From: Halieaceae bacterium UBA6060
Lineage (GTDB): Bacteria > Pseudomonadota > Gammaproteobacteria > Pseudomonadales > Halieaceae
Assembly: GCA_002428935.1 (NCBI GenBank)
Contig: DIYG01000155.1
Coordinates: 1-19,892 of the forward strand
DNA: 19,892 nt
Direction: 5' to 3'
This document shows, piece by piece, positions 1 to 7,562 of the stretch. The translations under genes were made by a program, and so were the position numbers. Position 1 is the first letter of the stretch; the number at the start of each line of letters is the position of its first letter. The notes below the pieces were generated by a model. That model was given only the letters and a program-made list of their open reading frames with translations. It ran no database searches and had not been told where the DNA came from.

Positions 1-1
1 C

Positions 2-349
2 AAGCGCGGGCAGGTGGCCCTCTCGGGCCACTGGGATGATCGTCTACAAGCCAGCGGTGGCCGCAGCTATGTCATGCACCCGGGTTGGGCGCGCACCGAA
101 GGCGTACGCCAATCTCTACCCCTGTTTTACCGCATCCAGGGTGCCATCCTCCGCACACCTGCGGAGGGCGCAGACACAGCCCTGTGGATAGCGTCCACGC
201 GACCGGACCGGGGTGGTCGCGACATCTGGTTTGATCGAGAAGTTCGGCCCCAACACATCTTTCCCCACACCCGTACACCCCTGTGCAGCGAACAAGATGT
301 GTTTGACTACCTGGAAGCGGATTTGGCGAAGGCCCGCGGCGAGACCTGA
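2..349 (+). CDS. Short-chain dehydrogenase/reductase, C-terminal fragment (5' end outside window)
   Basis: The reading frame is open from the left window edge (K-R-G-Q-V-A-L-S) to a TGA at 347-349, so this is the last ~115 residues of a longer protein. The GTG at 14 is an internal codon, not a start. The stretch YVMHPGWARTEGV followed by LP.FYR, LRTPAEGADTALWIAS and a C-terminal FDR.....H is typical of the retinol-dehydrogenase/DHRS12-like branch of the SDR superfamily, where HPG.A.T.GV follows the catalytic YxxxK. The Rossmann fold and catalytic Ser-Tyr-Lys would lie upstream of the window. The expected reaction is NAD(P)-dependent oxidation or reduction of an alcohol or carbonyl; the substrate is unknown. 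A GC-rich inverted repeat (364-384) follows the stop. It is on the opposite strand from the SDR/CoA-ligase operon beyond the lipoprotein gene, so a functional link is not shown. Confidence 0.75.
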   Translation, partial: KRGQVALSGHWDDRLQASGGRSYVMHPGWARTEGVRQSLPLFYRIQGAILRTPAEGADTALWIASTRPDRGGRDIWFDREVRPQHIFPHTRTPLCSEQDVFDYLEADLAKARGET

Positions 350-558
350 GCGCCCTACTCGGAGCCGCGGCTCGGGGCCGCGGCACCAACCCACAGCACT
401 CCACCCACTTGCCAGGAGTTCCGATTGCATTAGGACCTTTCTGGGCGCAGGCAGCGCTGCGCTCAAGATGGTCCTGATCGCGTGATAGACCGTGAGCGTC
501 GCCCGGTATAGGCTTGAGCTACCGTTTTAAACGCGTTCGTCGCGTGGCGAGGTTAGCT
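350..558. other. Intergenic gap between the SDR fragment and the lipoprotein gene
   Basis: I see no convincing gene here. It holds the GC-rich inverted repeat at 364-384 and a short palindrome (GCAGCGCTGC, 451-460). The promoter of the lipoprotein gene must lie here, but no good -35/-10 pair stands out. Confidence 0.5.
364..384 (+). repeat. GC-rich inverted repeat downstream of the SDR gene
   Basis: GCCGCGGC (364-371), a five-base spacer, then GCCGCGGC (377-384), which is its own reverse complement, so a strong hairpin is possible. It overlaps a second perfect palindrome GAGCCGCGGCTC (362-373). It lies 14 bases after the SDR stop, where a terminator is expected, but there is no U-run, so it is not a classical intrinsic terminator. 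Confidence 0.45.
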
Positions 559-1155
559 ATGTCGATCACCGCAAGATTTCTCCGCACGCCGGCTCCCATG
601 CTGCGCATGCTTGCCCTGGCATCAATAACCCTTGGTAGTGCCTGCAGCGGTGTAGACGTCACCCCCGCTTCGACGGAAACGTTTTCCGAGACCCAGTACA
701 CCCGCTACGCCTGGCGCAGTGAACCACCTTCGCAGACAGCTTCCAGTAGAGATGTCCTGGTAAAAAAAAGCCCGGCCATCCGCCGAGGAGTGGAAGACAA
801 AATGTCGGAGCTGGGTTATCAGCGCGTTGACAAGTCCGTCGCCGAGTTTTTGATCGAATACCTCGCGGTACCAGGCTTCAACGATGGGCAACTGGCCCAC
901 GGTGGCTCCAACGATGGCTTGTATGGAAGCTCTGTAAACCGCGAGATCGATGGCGCCTCAGAAGACAACGCCCAGGAACTCAGCGGTGCCGTACAAACGG
1001 GAGACATCTTGCTGGTGTTTCTCGATGCTACATCCAGCGACGTCCTCTGGCGTGTTGAAATCACCATGGTTGTCGAAGATGCCAATCGCGTCGACACGGA
1101 TGACGTCGAACGGGCGGTGCGACAGGGCTTGGCTACGCTTCCACCGGCGTCCTAA
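559..1155 (+). CDS. DUF4136-family lipoprotein, probable outer-membrane anchored
   Basis: 198 residues from ATG 559, chosen because GAGG at 549-552 sits six bases upstream. An in-frame TTG at 514 would add 15 residues without a visible ribosome site; ATG 598 is also possible and would give a tidy lipoprotein signal (MLRMLALASITLGSAC). The hydrophobic segment ends in LGSAC|SG, a lipobox-like cleavage site with Gly instead of the usual small/aliphatic residue at -3. The rest fits DUF4136: an early aromatic block YTRYAWRSEP, a central helix with DKMSELGYQRVDKS, AEFLIEY, then GDILLVFLDATSSDVLWR and a C-terminal helix. DUF4136 proteins are cell-envelope lipoproteins of unknown biochemical role. 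It ends 33 bases before the stop of the convergent DUF1295 gene, with no terminator visible between them. Confidence 0.8.
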   Translation: MSITARFLRTPAPMLRMLALASITLGSACSGVDVTPASTETFSETQYTRYAWRSEPPSQTASSRDVLVKKSPAIRRGVEDKMSELGYQRVDKSVAEFLIEYLAVPGFNDGQLAHGGSNDGLYGSSVNREIDGASEDNAQELSGAVQTGDILLVFLDATSSDVLWRVEITMVVEDANRVDTDDVERAVRQGLATLPPAS

Positions 1156-1188
1156 CACAAGCTACAAAGCAGCAACCCCAGCGAAGAC

Positions 1189-1995
1189 TTATCCAGAGGC
1201 CTTGGGCGGCCAGGGAATCATCCCATTGGTGCGGGCCATGTACTCCGCGTACCCCGGCTTTTCCCGGGCGAGCTTTTTGTCGAGAGTTGCCTGGCCCGTG
1301 ACGTTAACGATGAGGTGGCTGTAGGCAAGCGGTCCAAGCACCGTAAGCAGGGCCAGCGGTTGGGCACAAGCCATGAGGAAAATCCCCCACCAAAAGCACA
1401 GCTCACCGAAGTAATTGGGATGGCGGCTGTAACGCCACAATCCCGTTTGCAGCACCGTACCCCGCAACTCGGGGTTGCTGCGAAAGGCCTTGAGTTGCCG
1501 ATCGGCCACGGTCTCGGTAACCAGGCCAAGGACGGCTACCACCGCGCCAAGCCAAAGGAGCGGGGGAAGCGCGGGAGCACCCGGCAGCAAGAGAAAGACT
1601 TGCGCGGGGAGCGTGGCCAACCACAGCACCACTCCCTGCAGCAGAAAGACCTTGCGCAAACTCAACCAGTGAAACGCCCACTCGCCATCAACCCAGGTGC
1701 GCAGCTTGCTGTAGCGCGGGTCCTCACCATGCCCCCAATTGCGACGCACAAGATGGGTGGTCATGCGCAGGGCCCACAAAACCACAAGAACGAACAGCAA
1801 ATTTGCGCCAAGCTCTTCGGCAGTTCCTCCCATCCAAGAAACAGCGACGATGGCGGTCATCACCACGCCGAAGACCATATCGATGATACTCACATCCTTC
1901 AGGGGGATACTGATCAGCCAAAGGATCAGCACCGCCGCAAACGCCAGGCCGAGGTTGGCCGCCAGGGCCGGTGCAATGCTCAGAAGGATGTCCAT
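1189..1995 (-). CDS. DUF1295 / steroid 5-alpha-reductase-like integral membrane protein (copy A)
   Basis: 268 residues with several hydrophobic membrane helices. Family landmarks are DPRY (92-95), DRQLKAFR (165-172), GLWRYSRHPNYFGE (185-198) and a C-terminal GYAEYMARTNGMIPWPPK. The RHPNYFGE block and the terminal IPWPP are the hallmark of DUF1295, which belongs to the steroid 5-alpha-reductase / isoprenylcysteine-methyltransferase-like fold. By family, an NAD(P)H-dependent reduction of an enone or related lipid is plausible, but most bacterial members have no proven substrate. The start has AAGGA seven to eleven bases upstream. It is the last gene of the five-gene operon, 27 bases after the MFE-2-like SDR. 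It is clearly paralogous to the DUF1295 gene at 2898-3686: same length, same motifs, same C-terminus. Confidence 0.85.
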   Translation of the reverse strand: MDILLSIAPALAANLGLAFAAVLILWLISIPLKDVSIIDMVFGVVMTAIVAVSWMGGTAEELGANLLFVLVVLWALRMTTHLVRRNWGHGEDPRYSKLRTWVDGEWAFHWLSLRKVFLLQGVVLWLATLPAQVFLLLPGAPALPPLLWLGAVVAVLGLVTETVADRQLKAFRSNPELRGTVLQTGLWRYSRHPNYFGELCFWWGIFLMACAQPLALLTVLGPLAYSHLIVNVTGQATLDKKLAREKPGYAEYMARTNGMIPWPPKASG

Positions 1996-2022
1996 GACTC
2001 GTTCCTTGTGATGGTCGGTGCC

Positions 2023-2898
2023 CTAAGGGCTAGCTGGACTCATGAAGTCCTGAAACATGGCTACAGCGCCGGGATAGGTGTCATGGGGACCGTCCGCGAA
2101 TACCTCGGCCAGTGCTGCATTCACCGATTTTTCGCTGGCGTCGGCGATACGCACGGCCCCACTGCAGACCGAGGCGCGGGCAAGACGGCCACCCGCAGCA
2201 ACGATTACCTCACCCGTTGTACGACTATCCTTAGCCACGAGAGCTGCTGCTACCGGCGCCACTTCCTCCGGAGCGAGACCTTCTATCGCCGCCGCACTCA
2301 TGGAGGCATCGGTCATCTGAGTGCGGGCAAAGGGGGCTATGGCATTCACCTGCACATTATGGGATCGCCCTTCGATGGCCAGGCTGCGCATCAAACCGAT
2401 AACACCGGCCTTGGCTGCGGAATATCCGGGCAGGCCATGCTCACCGTAGAGACCCGCCGCCGATGTACTCACCAGAACATGACCCGACGACTGCTCATAG
2501 AGATGACGGAAGGTTGGCAGTAGAAGATAGGCCGTGCCCAGAAGATTGATCTCCAGAGTCTGGGCAAACTGCTCGGGGTTTTGCCGCGTGAAACTCGCGG
2601 CCTCGGATACGCCCGCATTGGCGATAACCACGTCCAGGCGTCCGAAATGCTTAAGGGCACAAGCGAGAAGTTCTTCTCCTGTGGAAGGATCCTCGGCTGC
2701 GCCGAAATGCGCTACCGCCTGACCGCCCTGCTCGGTGATCTCCCGCACAACACGATCGGCACTGGTTTCCGTATCGCTGGCGTGGCGGCGGTTGTTGACG
2801 ACCACCGCAACGCCACGTGCGGCAAGGTAATGGGCATAGGCTCTTCCCAGGCCCTTACCTGCGCCGGAGATGATGGCTACGCGGTCACAAGCACTCAT
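2023..2898 (-). CDS. SDR family oxidoreductase resembling the MFE-2/HSD17B4 3-hydroxyacyl-CoA dehydrogenase domain
   Basis: 291 residues. The N-terminal NAD(P) site is SGAGKGLGRAYA (11-22), ANAG lies at 93-96, and the catalytic set is Asn118, Ser146, Tyr159 and Lys163 (GYSAAK). The GAGKGLGRAYA start, the AAGLYG..G...YSAAK block and the C-terminal GGRLAR element resemble the dehydrogenase half of peroxisomal multifunctional enzyme type 2 and its bacterial single-domain relatives, which oxidise 3-hydroxyacyl-CoA or hydroxysteroids. The usual VND after strand two is VNN here. ATG 2898 overlaps the upstream DUF1295 stop by one base (TGATG), so translation is coupled. Sitting between two DUF1295 genes and below a CoA ligase, it probably acts on a CoA-linked or polycyclic intermediate. 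A general 3-oxoacyl reductase role is the alternative. Confidence 0.85.
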   Translation of the reverse strand: MSACDRVAIISGAGKGLGRAYAHYLAARGVAVVVNNRRHASDTETSADRVVREITEQGGQAVAHFGAAEDPSTGEELLACALKHFGRLDVVIANAGVSEAASFTRQNPEQFAQTLEINLLGTAYLLLPTFRHLYEQSSGHVLVSTSAAGLYGEHGLPGYSAAKAGVIGLMRSLAIEGRSHNVQVNAIAPFARTQMTDASMSAAAIEGLAPEEVAPVAAALVAKDSRTTGEVIVAAGGRLARASVCSGAVRIADASEKSVNAALAEVFADGPHDTYPGAVAMFQDFMSPASP

Positions 2899-3686
2899 CA
2901 GGACGGCTCGCGAGGTGGCCAGGGCACGAAGCCGCTGGTGCGCGCGACATACTCTTCATAGCCCGGACGGGATCGCTTGAGTCGGCGCTCGAGAAGCGCT
3001 GCGCCGCTCCAACGCAGAAGGGTCCAGGTCAGCAACAACGGCCCGGCGGCCACCCACCAGGGGGCCCCGGCGGACCAGGCGATAAGGCACAGCCCCCAAA
3101 ACACGCAGGCATCGCCGAAGTAATTTGGATGTCGGGTGTAACGCCAAAGTCCGCGATCCATAACCTGACCGCGGTTTGCCGGATCTGAACGAAACTGGGC
3201 CATCTGCCGATCACCGATGCTTTCAAAAAGAAATCCGACCACAGCCAGCGCCAGGCCCGCAAAGGCAAGGGGGCCAAGGACAACTCCACCATCGACGCCC
3301 ATGCCAAGCTGAATGGGCAAGGAGACGGTCCACAGCATCAGTCCCTGCAAGAGGAAAACGCTTCGCAGCGTAAAAAGGTGGGGATTGCCAGGAGCCTTTT
3401 CGATCATGCGCACATAACGTGGATCGGCCCCATCACGGCGCCAGCGCAGCATCAGGTAACCCGCAAGGCGTAGCCCCCAAACTGCGGTAACCACCAGCAG
3501 GGCCAGACTGTGGACGCCGCGGGGTGCGGGAAGAAAAACCAGGTAACAGGCGGCGGCTACGACCACAAAGCCGAAGGCCCAGAAGCTATCGACAAAGGAC
3601 ACGTCTCCCAGGGCGATACTCAACAACCACAATCCCACCATGCAGGTTAGGAGCAAAAGCAGGTTGGCTAATAACAGTTCAAACAT
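2898..3686 (-). CDS. DUF1295 / steroid 5-alpha-reductase-like integral membrane protein (copy B)
   Basis: 262 residues with a hydrophobic N-terminus (residues 1-28) and further helices around 37-52, 60-80, 110-130, 134-155 and 195-235. Diagnostic DUF1295 blocks are DPRY (88-91), ESIGDRQMAQFR (155-166), GLWRYTRHPNYFGD (179-192) and GYEEYVARTSGFVPWPP at the end. The start has AAGGAA seven bases upstream. The stop overlaps the next SDR start in TGATG. It parallels copy A almost motif for motif, so the operon carries a paralogous pair separated by one SDR. A membrane-bound reductase acting on a lipophilic substrate is the family-based guess; no catalytic assignment can be made from sequence alone. 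Confidence 0.85.
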   Translation of the reverse strand: MFELLLANLLLLLTCMVGLWLLSIALGDVSFVDSFWAFGFVVVAAACYLVFLPAPRGVHSLALLVVTAVWGLRLAGYLMLRWRRDGADPRYVRMIEKAPGNPHLFTLRSVFLLQGLMLWTVSLPIQLGMGVDGGVVLGPLAFAGLALAVVGFLFESIGDRQMAQFRSDPANRGQVMDRGLWRYTRHPNYFGDACVFWGLCLIAWSAGAPWWVAAGPLLLTWTLLRWSGAALLERRLKRSRPGYEEYVARTSGFVPWPPREPS

Positions 3687-3707
3687 AGGTAGATTCCTTT
3701 CCGGGGA

Positions 3708-4466
3708 TCAGCGACCGGTGTTAAGCGATTCCATTTTCAGCATGGCGGCCATCTGCCGTTCCTGAAGGCCCGGGTCCCGGGCTTGAGCAGCACGAACAGC
3801 CACCGCGAAATCATCGGTGTCTACCTCGGGGATGTTTTTTCGTACGGCACGCAGACCCGCCCTGGCGACGGTGGCCGGTGATTCTTTTTTACCTTCTACA
3901 TGGGAGGCCATGCGGGTATCGATGGAACCAACAATAAGGTTGTGCACCTGGGTTCCCTGCTCGCCCAACTCCGCCCGCAGGGACACACCCATGGCACGGG
4001 CCGCAAATTTTGATGGGCTGTAACCGCCCATATTGGGCACCGGCACGATGGCAGCTGCGGAGAGTACGTTGACGATGGCACCACCACCATTGGCCCCGAG
4101 CTGCGGCGCGAAGGCACGGCTGAGAAACAAGGGGCCAAAGTAATTCACATCCATTTCCTGCCGCGCTGCCTGGCCGTCGGGGGCCTGCAGCAGCGTCGTG
4201 CCCGCAAAATAGCCGGCGTTATTGACCAAAAGCTGCACGTCGCCAAGAGACGCCGCGAGTTCGCCAATAGCCGATTCATCCGTCACATCAAGGGTACAGA
4301 GAGTAATCCGTTCGTCGTTGGCGTCGATCTCCAGGTCGTCCGCCTTGGGATCACGACAAGCCGCATAAACATGTTTCGCCCCGGCCTCCAGCAGAGCGAC
4401 AACAAATGCCGCTCCGATGCCACGGTTGGCTCCCGTAACCAGAGCTGTGCAGTTTTCAATATTCAT
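3708..4466 (-). CDS. SDR family NAD(P)-dependent oxidoreductase
   Basis: 252 residues, the usual length of a classical SDR. The cofactor motif TGANRGIG occupies 11-18, NNAG 82-85, and the catalytic residues are Asn108, Ser136, Tyr149 and Lys153 (GYSPSK), with Ser and Tyr at the canonical 13-residue spacing, so it should be active. Acidic residues around positions 59-60 (LDVTD) follow the normal adenine pocket. The start ATG has GAGAA upstream. It is the second gene of the operon, 15 bases below the CoA ligase stop and 21 bases above DUF1295 copy B. The sequence does not reveal a substrate. It differs strongly from the other SDR of the operon, so the two probably catalyse different steps. Confidence 0.85.
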   Translation of the reverse strand: MNIENCTALVTGANRGIGAAFVVALLEAGAKHVYAACRDPKADDLEIDANDERITLCTLDVTDESAIGELAASLGDVQLLVNNAGYFAGTTLLQAPDGQAARQEMDVNYFGPLFLSRAFAPQLGANGGGAIVNVLSAAAIVPVPNMGGYSPSKFAARAMGVSLRAELGEQGTQVHNLIVGSIDTRMASHVEGKKESPATVARAGLRAVRKNIPEVDTDDFAVAVRAAQARDPGLQERQMAAMLKMESLNTGR

Positions 4467-4481
4467 TGGTTTCTCATCGCT

Positions 4482-6383
4482 TCAGCCAGCCTCAAGCACC
4501 CAGGATGGCGGTGTGGTTGCGTACAGGGTTTCAATTTCCGCTTCGCGATGCTCCGCGGCGATCCGTTGATTGATGGTGCCTTTGTCAGAGATTTCGTGAC
4601 GCTGGGGGTCCGGTAGCTGCGCCATGAAAGCCAGCCGGCGTACCGCCGTGCTGTTCCCCGGATGAACCCTGTTGTAGTTAGCGAGGCACTCCGCCAAACG
4701 GGTTTGCACCGCAGCGTGTTCGTTTATTTGCGATCCTGTGCCCAGGGGTTCGTCGCTCCCCACCAGTTCCGTCAGGGCTGGGACATTCGGCACCAGTAGC
4801 GCGGCAAGATAATCCCGGTTGATTCCACACAGCAGCACATCCGACGCGAGGGGCGCCAGGGCAGCGAGAAGTTCAGCTCGCACTGCACCGGCCTGTACCC
4901 AGGTTCCCGAGTTCAGCTTGAACTCCTCCACCAGGCGACCGGCGTAGGCGAGACCCTGCTCGGGATCAGAGGCCTCATGGAAACGGGCAGCATCGCCGGT
5001 GCGAAAGCACCCCTCCTCATCGAAGGCGTCGGCACTCGCCTCGGGGTTGTTCAGGTACCCCGCCATCACATTGGGGCCGCGCAAGCGTATCTCGTAGCGG
5101 TCGTCTTCCAGAGGCACCAGGCGAGTTTCAACACCCGGCAGGGGAAGGCCGATGCCCACCTTATCCGTTGGGAAATAGATGGCCATGCAACCCGAACTAC
5201 TTTCCGTCAGACCATAGCCCGTGGTCATCGTGATGCGGTGGTCACAGGTTTGCACCGCCATGCCCTGGAGCGCATCCATAACGGGCTGCGATAGCCCCGC
5301 ACCGCCATAGAGCATCAGCCGGAGATCGCGAAAAAACACCTCTCGAAGTTCAGCATCTCGCTGCAAGGCCTCAACGAGCATGCCGTAGCCCAGAGGCACA
5401 TTGCAGAAGTAGCGCAAAGACATGCTGCGCAGATTGGCGATCGTTTCCTCAAAAAGACCGGCGACGGGTTTGCCATCATCAATATACAAACTTCCACCGA
5501 ACACCGCCGCCGCGTAGAGATTGAACGCGCCAGACACATGACTCCAGGGCAGCCAGTCGAGCATACGATCGGACCAGCCCGCCGCCTGACCGAGAATCTG
5601 CCAGGCCTGGTGTAGGTTGCTCAGAATCATGCGCTGGGACTGGCAAACCGCCTTGGGACGGCCCGTGGAACCGGACGTGAGCATGTAAGCTGCGGGAGCA
5701 TCGGCCCCTACCTCGGGATCCGTCGCGTCGGGCGCTGTTTTCAGGAGTTCCGCCAAGGTATAAACGTCTGCAAAACCCTGGGGCATTTCGCTGCGTGTCG
5801 CAACGATCAAAGTACGCGAGGTACGTTGCAGTATCCCCTTCGCCGCTGCCGCATCTCCCTCGGCTTCAGCAAAGAGGTACTTCGGCTTTACCAGCTCAAG
5901 GACATGACTCAAACGCGCGAAGTCCCCACCCGCAGCCACATAAGCGGCGCTCACGGGGCAGATCACCACGCCACTGACCATCGCTCCCAGACGCAGTACC
6001 GCATGGGCTATGGAGTTGCCGGTGAGCAGCAACAACACTTCACCCTGGGCATTTCGCGCCCCAAACCAGGCCGCGATTCTCAATACCTGCGCCAGGAGTT
6101 CAGCATAGCTTATCGATTCCCAGGGCGCGTCGTTAACGGCCCCGCCGGGACCACGCCGGGCATAAGCAACTTTGTCGGGGTTGATCTCGGCCTGCCGCCG
6201 TAGGTGGCTCAGAAACGTGGGTTCGAAAGACGCCAGCTCTTGCCCGTGCTGCAACCAGACCGAGCCATCCTCAGCGCGTTGCACGCGCAAGTCCATGGGC
6301 GGTAAATCATTGGGGCGACAGGGTGCGCTGCGCCAGTCCTGCGTGGAATTAGTCATAGCTTTTTCGCTTGCGATACCCGCCAC
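4482..6383 (-). CDS. Feruloyl-CoA-synthetase-like acyl-CoA synthetase (AMP-binding)
   Basis: 633 residues from GTG 6383; ATG 6356 (residue 10) is an equally plausible start, as neither has a strong ribosome site (AGG eight bases before the GTG). It belongs to the adenylate-forming superfamily: phosphate loop TSGSTGRPK (236-244), TTGYGLTES (387-395), RTGD (461-464), hinge region AGRLVEEFKL..GTWV (481-495) and the C-terminal lysine in SDKGTINQR (Lys601). The N-terminal DLRVQRAEDG, the EEFKL..GTWV hinge and the DKGTINQR end are characteristic of feruloyl-CoA synthetases, which activate hydroxycinnamates with ATP and CoA. Several fcs-like clades act on other bulky carboxylates, so ferulate itself is not established. 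It is the first gene of the five-gene operon and is divergent from an NTF2-fold gene. Enoyl-CoA hydratase/aldolase, the usual partner for ferulate, is absent. Confidence 0.85.
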   Translation of the reverse strand: MAGIASEKAMTNSTQDWRSAPCRPNDLPPMDLRVQRAEDGSVWLQHGQELASFEPTFLSHLRRQAEINPDKVAYARRGPGGAVNDAPWESISYAELLAQVLRIAAWFGARNAQGEVLLLLTGNSIAHAVLRLGAMVSGVVICPVSAAYVAAGGDFARLSHVLELVKPKYLFAEAEGDAAAAKGILQRTSRTLIVATRSEMPQGFADVYTLAELLKTAPDATDPEVGADAPAAYMLTSGSTGRPKAVCQSQRMILSNLHQAWQILGQAAGWSDRMLDWLPWSHVSGAFNLYAAAVFGGSLYIDDGKPVAGLFEETIANLRSMSLRYFCNVPLGYGMLVEALQRDAELREVFFRDLRLMLYGGAGLSQPVMDALQGMAVQTCDHRITMTTGYGLTESSSGCMAIYFPTDKVGIGLPLPGVETRLVPLEDDRYEIRLRGPNVMAGYLNNPEASADAFDEEGCFRTGDAARFHEASDPEQGLAYAGRLVEEFKLNSGTWVQAGAVRAELLAALAPLASDVLLCGINRDYLAALLVPNVPALTELVGSDEPLGTGSQINEHAAVQTRLAECLANYNRVHPGNSTAVRRLAFMAQLPDPQRHEISDKGTINQRIAAEHREAEIETLYATTPPSWVLEAG

Positions 6384-6425
6384 TGGGTGAGCCTGGAGAC
6401 AAGTGCGCGGGGCCTTCGCTCTTTA

Positions 6426-6469
6426 TTGGTCTTCTTATACAAGATACTATCGAAGCCGTGCTCCGACAA
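6426..6469. promoter_or_regulatory. Divergent promoter region of the CoA-ligase operon and NTF2 gene, with TTCGATA motif
   Basis: On the minus strand TTGTCG (6464-6469) and TATCTT (6441-6446) are 17 bases apart, a plausible sigma-70 pair for the CoA-ligase operon. The spacer and -10 contain CTTCGATAGTATC (minus strand, 6443-6455), which resembles the arm TTCGATAATG of the dyad at 12717-12748. A partial partner (TTGGTCTTC, 6426-6434) gives an imperfect dyad GGTCTTC...GAAGCC. The similarity was judged by eye. Confidence 0.4.
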
Positions 6470-6516
6470 GCGGATGCACCTCATCTTTGGACAGCGATCC
6501 CCGGAGCAAAGGCTTT

Positions 6517-6942
6517 ATGAGCAGCGAAAATGATAAGCGCGCAGTCGTCGAGGCAGTAATCGAGGCCTGGAAGCAAAAAGACGTCGACGGCGTTCTCGAA
6601 CAACTATGCGAGGACGTGGAGTACCACTTCCTCGTTGGAGAACGCCCCCTCATAGGCAAGGACTGGGTCCGTCGATTCCTGGAAAACTTCCGCGAGCATA
6701 TAGGTGCGGAGAACAACTGGCGCATCCTTAGAAGTGCCGAAAGCGGCTCCGCGCTTTTGGTAGAGGGCATCGATGACTATCTGAGCAGCGATGGCCAGCG
6801 GGTCCGGTATCCCTACATGGGTGTATTTGAATTTCGGGACGGGCGCATCGCCCACTGGCGGGACTACGCCGATAGCGGAATCATCGCCGGGCAACGCGCA
6901 GGCGACGCCTTACCAGAGTGGCTAGAAACGCTGGTAGCTTAA
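6517..6942 (+). CDS. NTF2/SnoaL-like protein, limonene-epoxide-hydrolase-type fold
   Basis: 141 residues from ATG 6517, preceded by GGAG at 6503-6506 and AAAGG at 6508-6512. An open frame from 6403 exists but lacks family sequence before residue 39. The cone-shaped NTF2 fold is suggested by the helix VEAVIEAWKQKDVDGVLEQL, then EDVEYHFLVGERPLIGK and the closing strands GVFEFRDGRIAHWRDYAD. Aligned by eye with limonene-1,2-epoxide hydrolase, Tyr36 matches Tyr53, Asp86 matches Asp101 and Asp119 matches Asp132, while Asn55 becomes Phe and Arg99 becomes Gly. So part of the epoxide-hydrolase machinery is kept and part lost; an isomerase, dehydratase or binding role is possible. It is divergent from the CoA-ligase operon, and its last 21 bases overlap the convergent gene at 6922-7461. 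Confidence 0.75.
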   Translation: MSSENDKRAVVEAVIEAWKQKDVDGVLEQLCEDVEYHFLVGERPLIGKDWVRRFLENFREHIGAENNWRILRSAESGSALLVEGIDDYLSSDGQRVRYPYMGVFEFRDGRIAHWRDYADSGIIAGQRAGDALPEWLETLVA

Positions 6943-7461
6943 GTCCTCATGATCCTTGCGACCCAAATGAAACCCTGGGTCGCGAGGGTCAAAGAGCCCG
7001 GCGCACCAGGCCTCATTGGCCGTCATATCGCGATTCCAATCAAAGGTCATGCGGCGATGGGCAATGAGCCAGTCACCATTTCTTCGTTCAAAACGATCAC
7101 ACAGTCGGCCGCCCGTTAGCGTGTCCGTATCACCCCCGTCGCCGGCCATGCGGGCGAAGGTGAGCACGTAAGTTTCCACCCAGGCCACGTCGCCATCGAA
7201 ATCGATATGAGTACTGCAGAGATAGTGCGCCAACGGCCCCATAAGCTTTAGGCGCTCCATGGCGCCGGCTATGTACTCGGCAGCCGGGCCGCTGTAGGTA
7301 CTACCGTGCTCCTCGATAGCATCGGGGTGATAGCAACTGGCCAGGAGTTCCCCATCGGCCCTATCGACACCGCGTGCATAGCGGGCAAGGACGGCGAGGA
7401 TTTCCTGACGGCTCATGAATTCCGCCAGCTTATGCTTATCGATGGTTTCCTGGGCTTCCAT
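6922..7461 (-). CDS. SnoaL_4-type NTF2-fold protein (putative dehydratase/isomerase)
   Basis: 179 residues; ATG 7461 has GGAG seven bases upstream. The N-terminal pattern RYARGVDRADGELLASCYHPDA (residues 27-48), then H.....G, AHYLCSTHIDFDGD (78-91) and HRRMTFDWNR (135-144) are typical of the SnoaL-like group that includes scytalone dehydratase and the LinA dehydrochlorinase. Asp33 and His79 occupy the positions of the Asp-His dyad used by those lyases (alignment by eye), which favours an active dehydratase, lyase or isomerase over a mere binding protein. The substrate is unknown. It lies alone on the minus strand inside a plus-strand run, and its 3' end overlaps the neighbouring NTF2 gene tail to tail by 21 bases. 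Its start faces the next NTF2 gene across a 101-base gap with a dyad. Confidence 0.8.
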   Translation of the reverse strand: MEAQETIDKHKLAEFMSRQEILAVLARYARGVDRADGELLASCYHPDAIEEHGSTYSGPAAEYIAGAMERLKLMGPLAHYLCSTHIDFDGDVAWVETYVLTFARMAGDGGDTDTLTGGRLCDRFERRNGDWLIAHRRMTFDWNRDMTANEAWCAGLFDPRDPGFHLGRKDHEDLSYQRF

Positions 7462-7519
7462 GTCGTATCTCCAAATCGCGGAAATCGCTGGCCTTGCAGC
7501 GACGGACTGGTTATCTTAG

Positions 7520-7543
7520 GTCGCATAAGTATTGTTATGCAAC
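7520..7543. promoter_or_regulatory. Operator-like dyad in the divergent gap 7462-7562
   Basis: GTCGCATAA (7520-7528), spacer GTATTG, then TTATGCAAC (7535-7543): nine-base arms with eight complementary pairs. It lies between two divergent NTF2-fold genes. On the minus strand a weak promoter-like pair (TTGCAT, 18 bases, TAAGAT) straddles it. The size and symmetry suit a dimeric repressor such as TetR or MarR family; no such gene is in the window. Confidence 0.45.
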
Positions 7544-7562
7544 TCACAACGTAGGCCCCCTT

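Noticed and set aside
514..558. TTG-initiated 15-residue extension of the DUF4136 lipoprotein
   Set aside because: No ribosome site, and it would put basic residues before an already adequate signal; ATG 559 with GAGG is better.
1315..2523. 402-codon plus-strand open frame
   Set aside because: Antisense to the DUF1295 and SDR genes, rich in Gln/His/Arg/Lys with no family pattern; the minus-strand genes explain the sequence.
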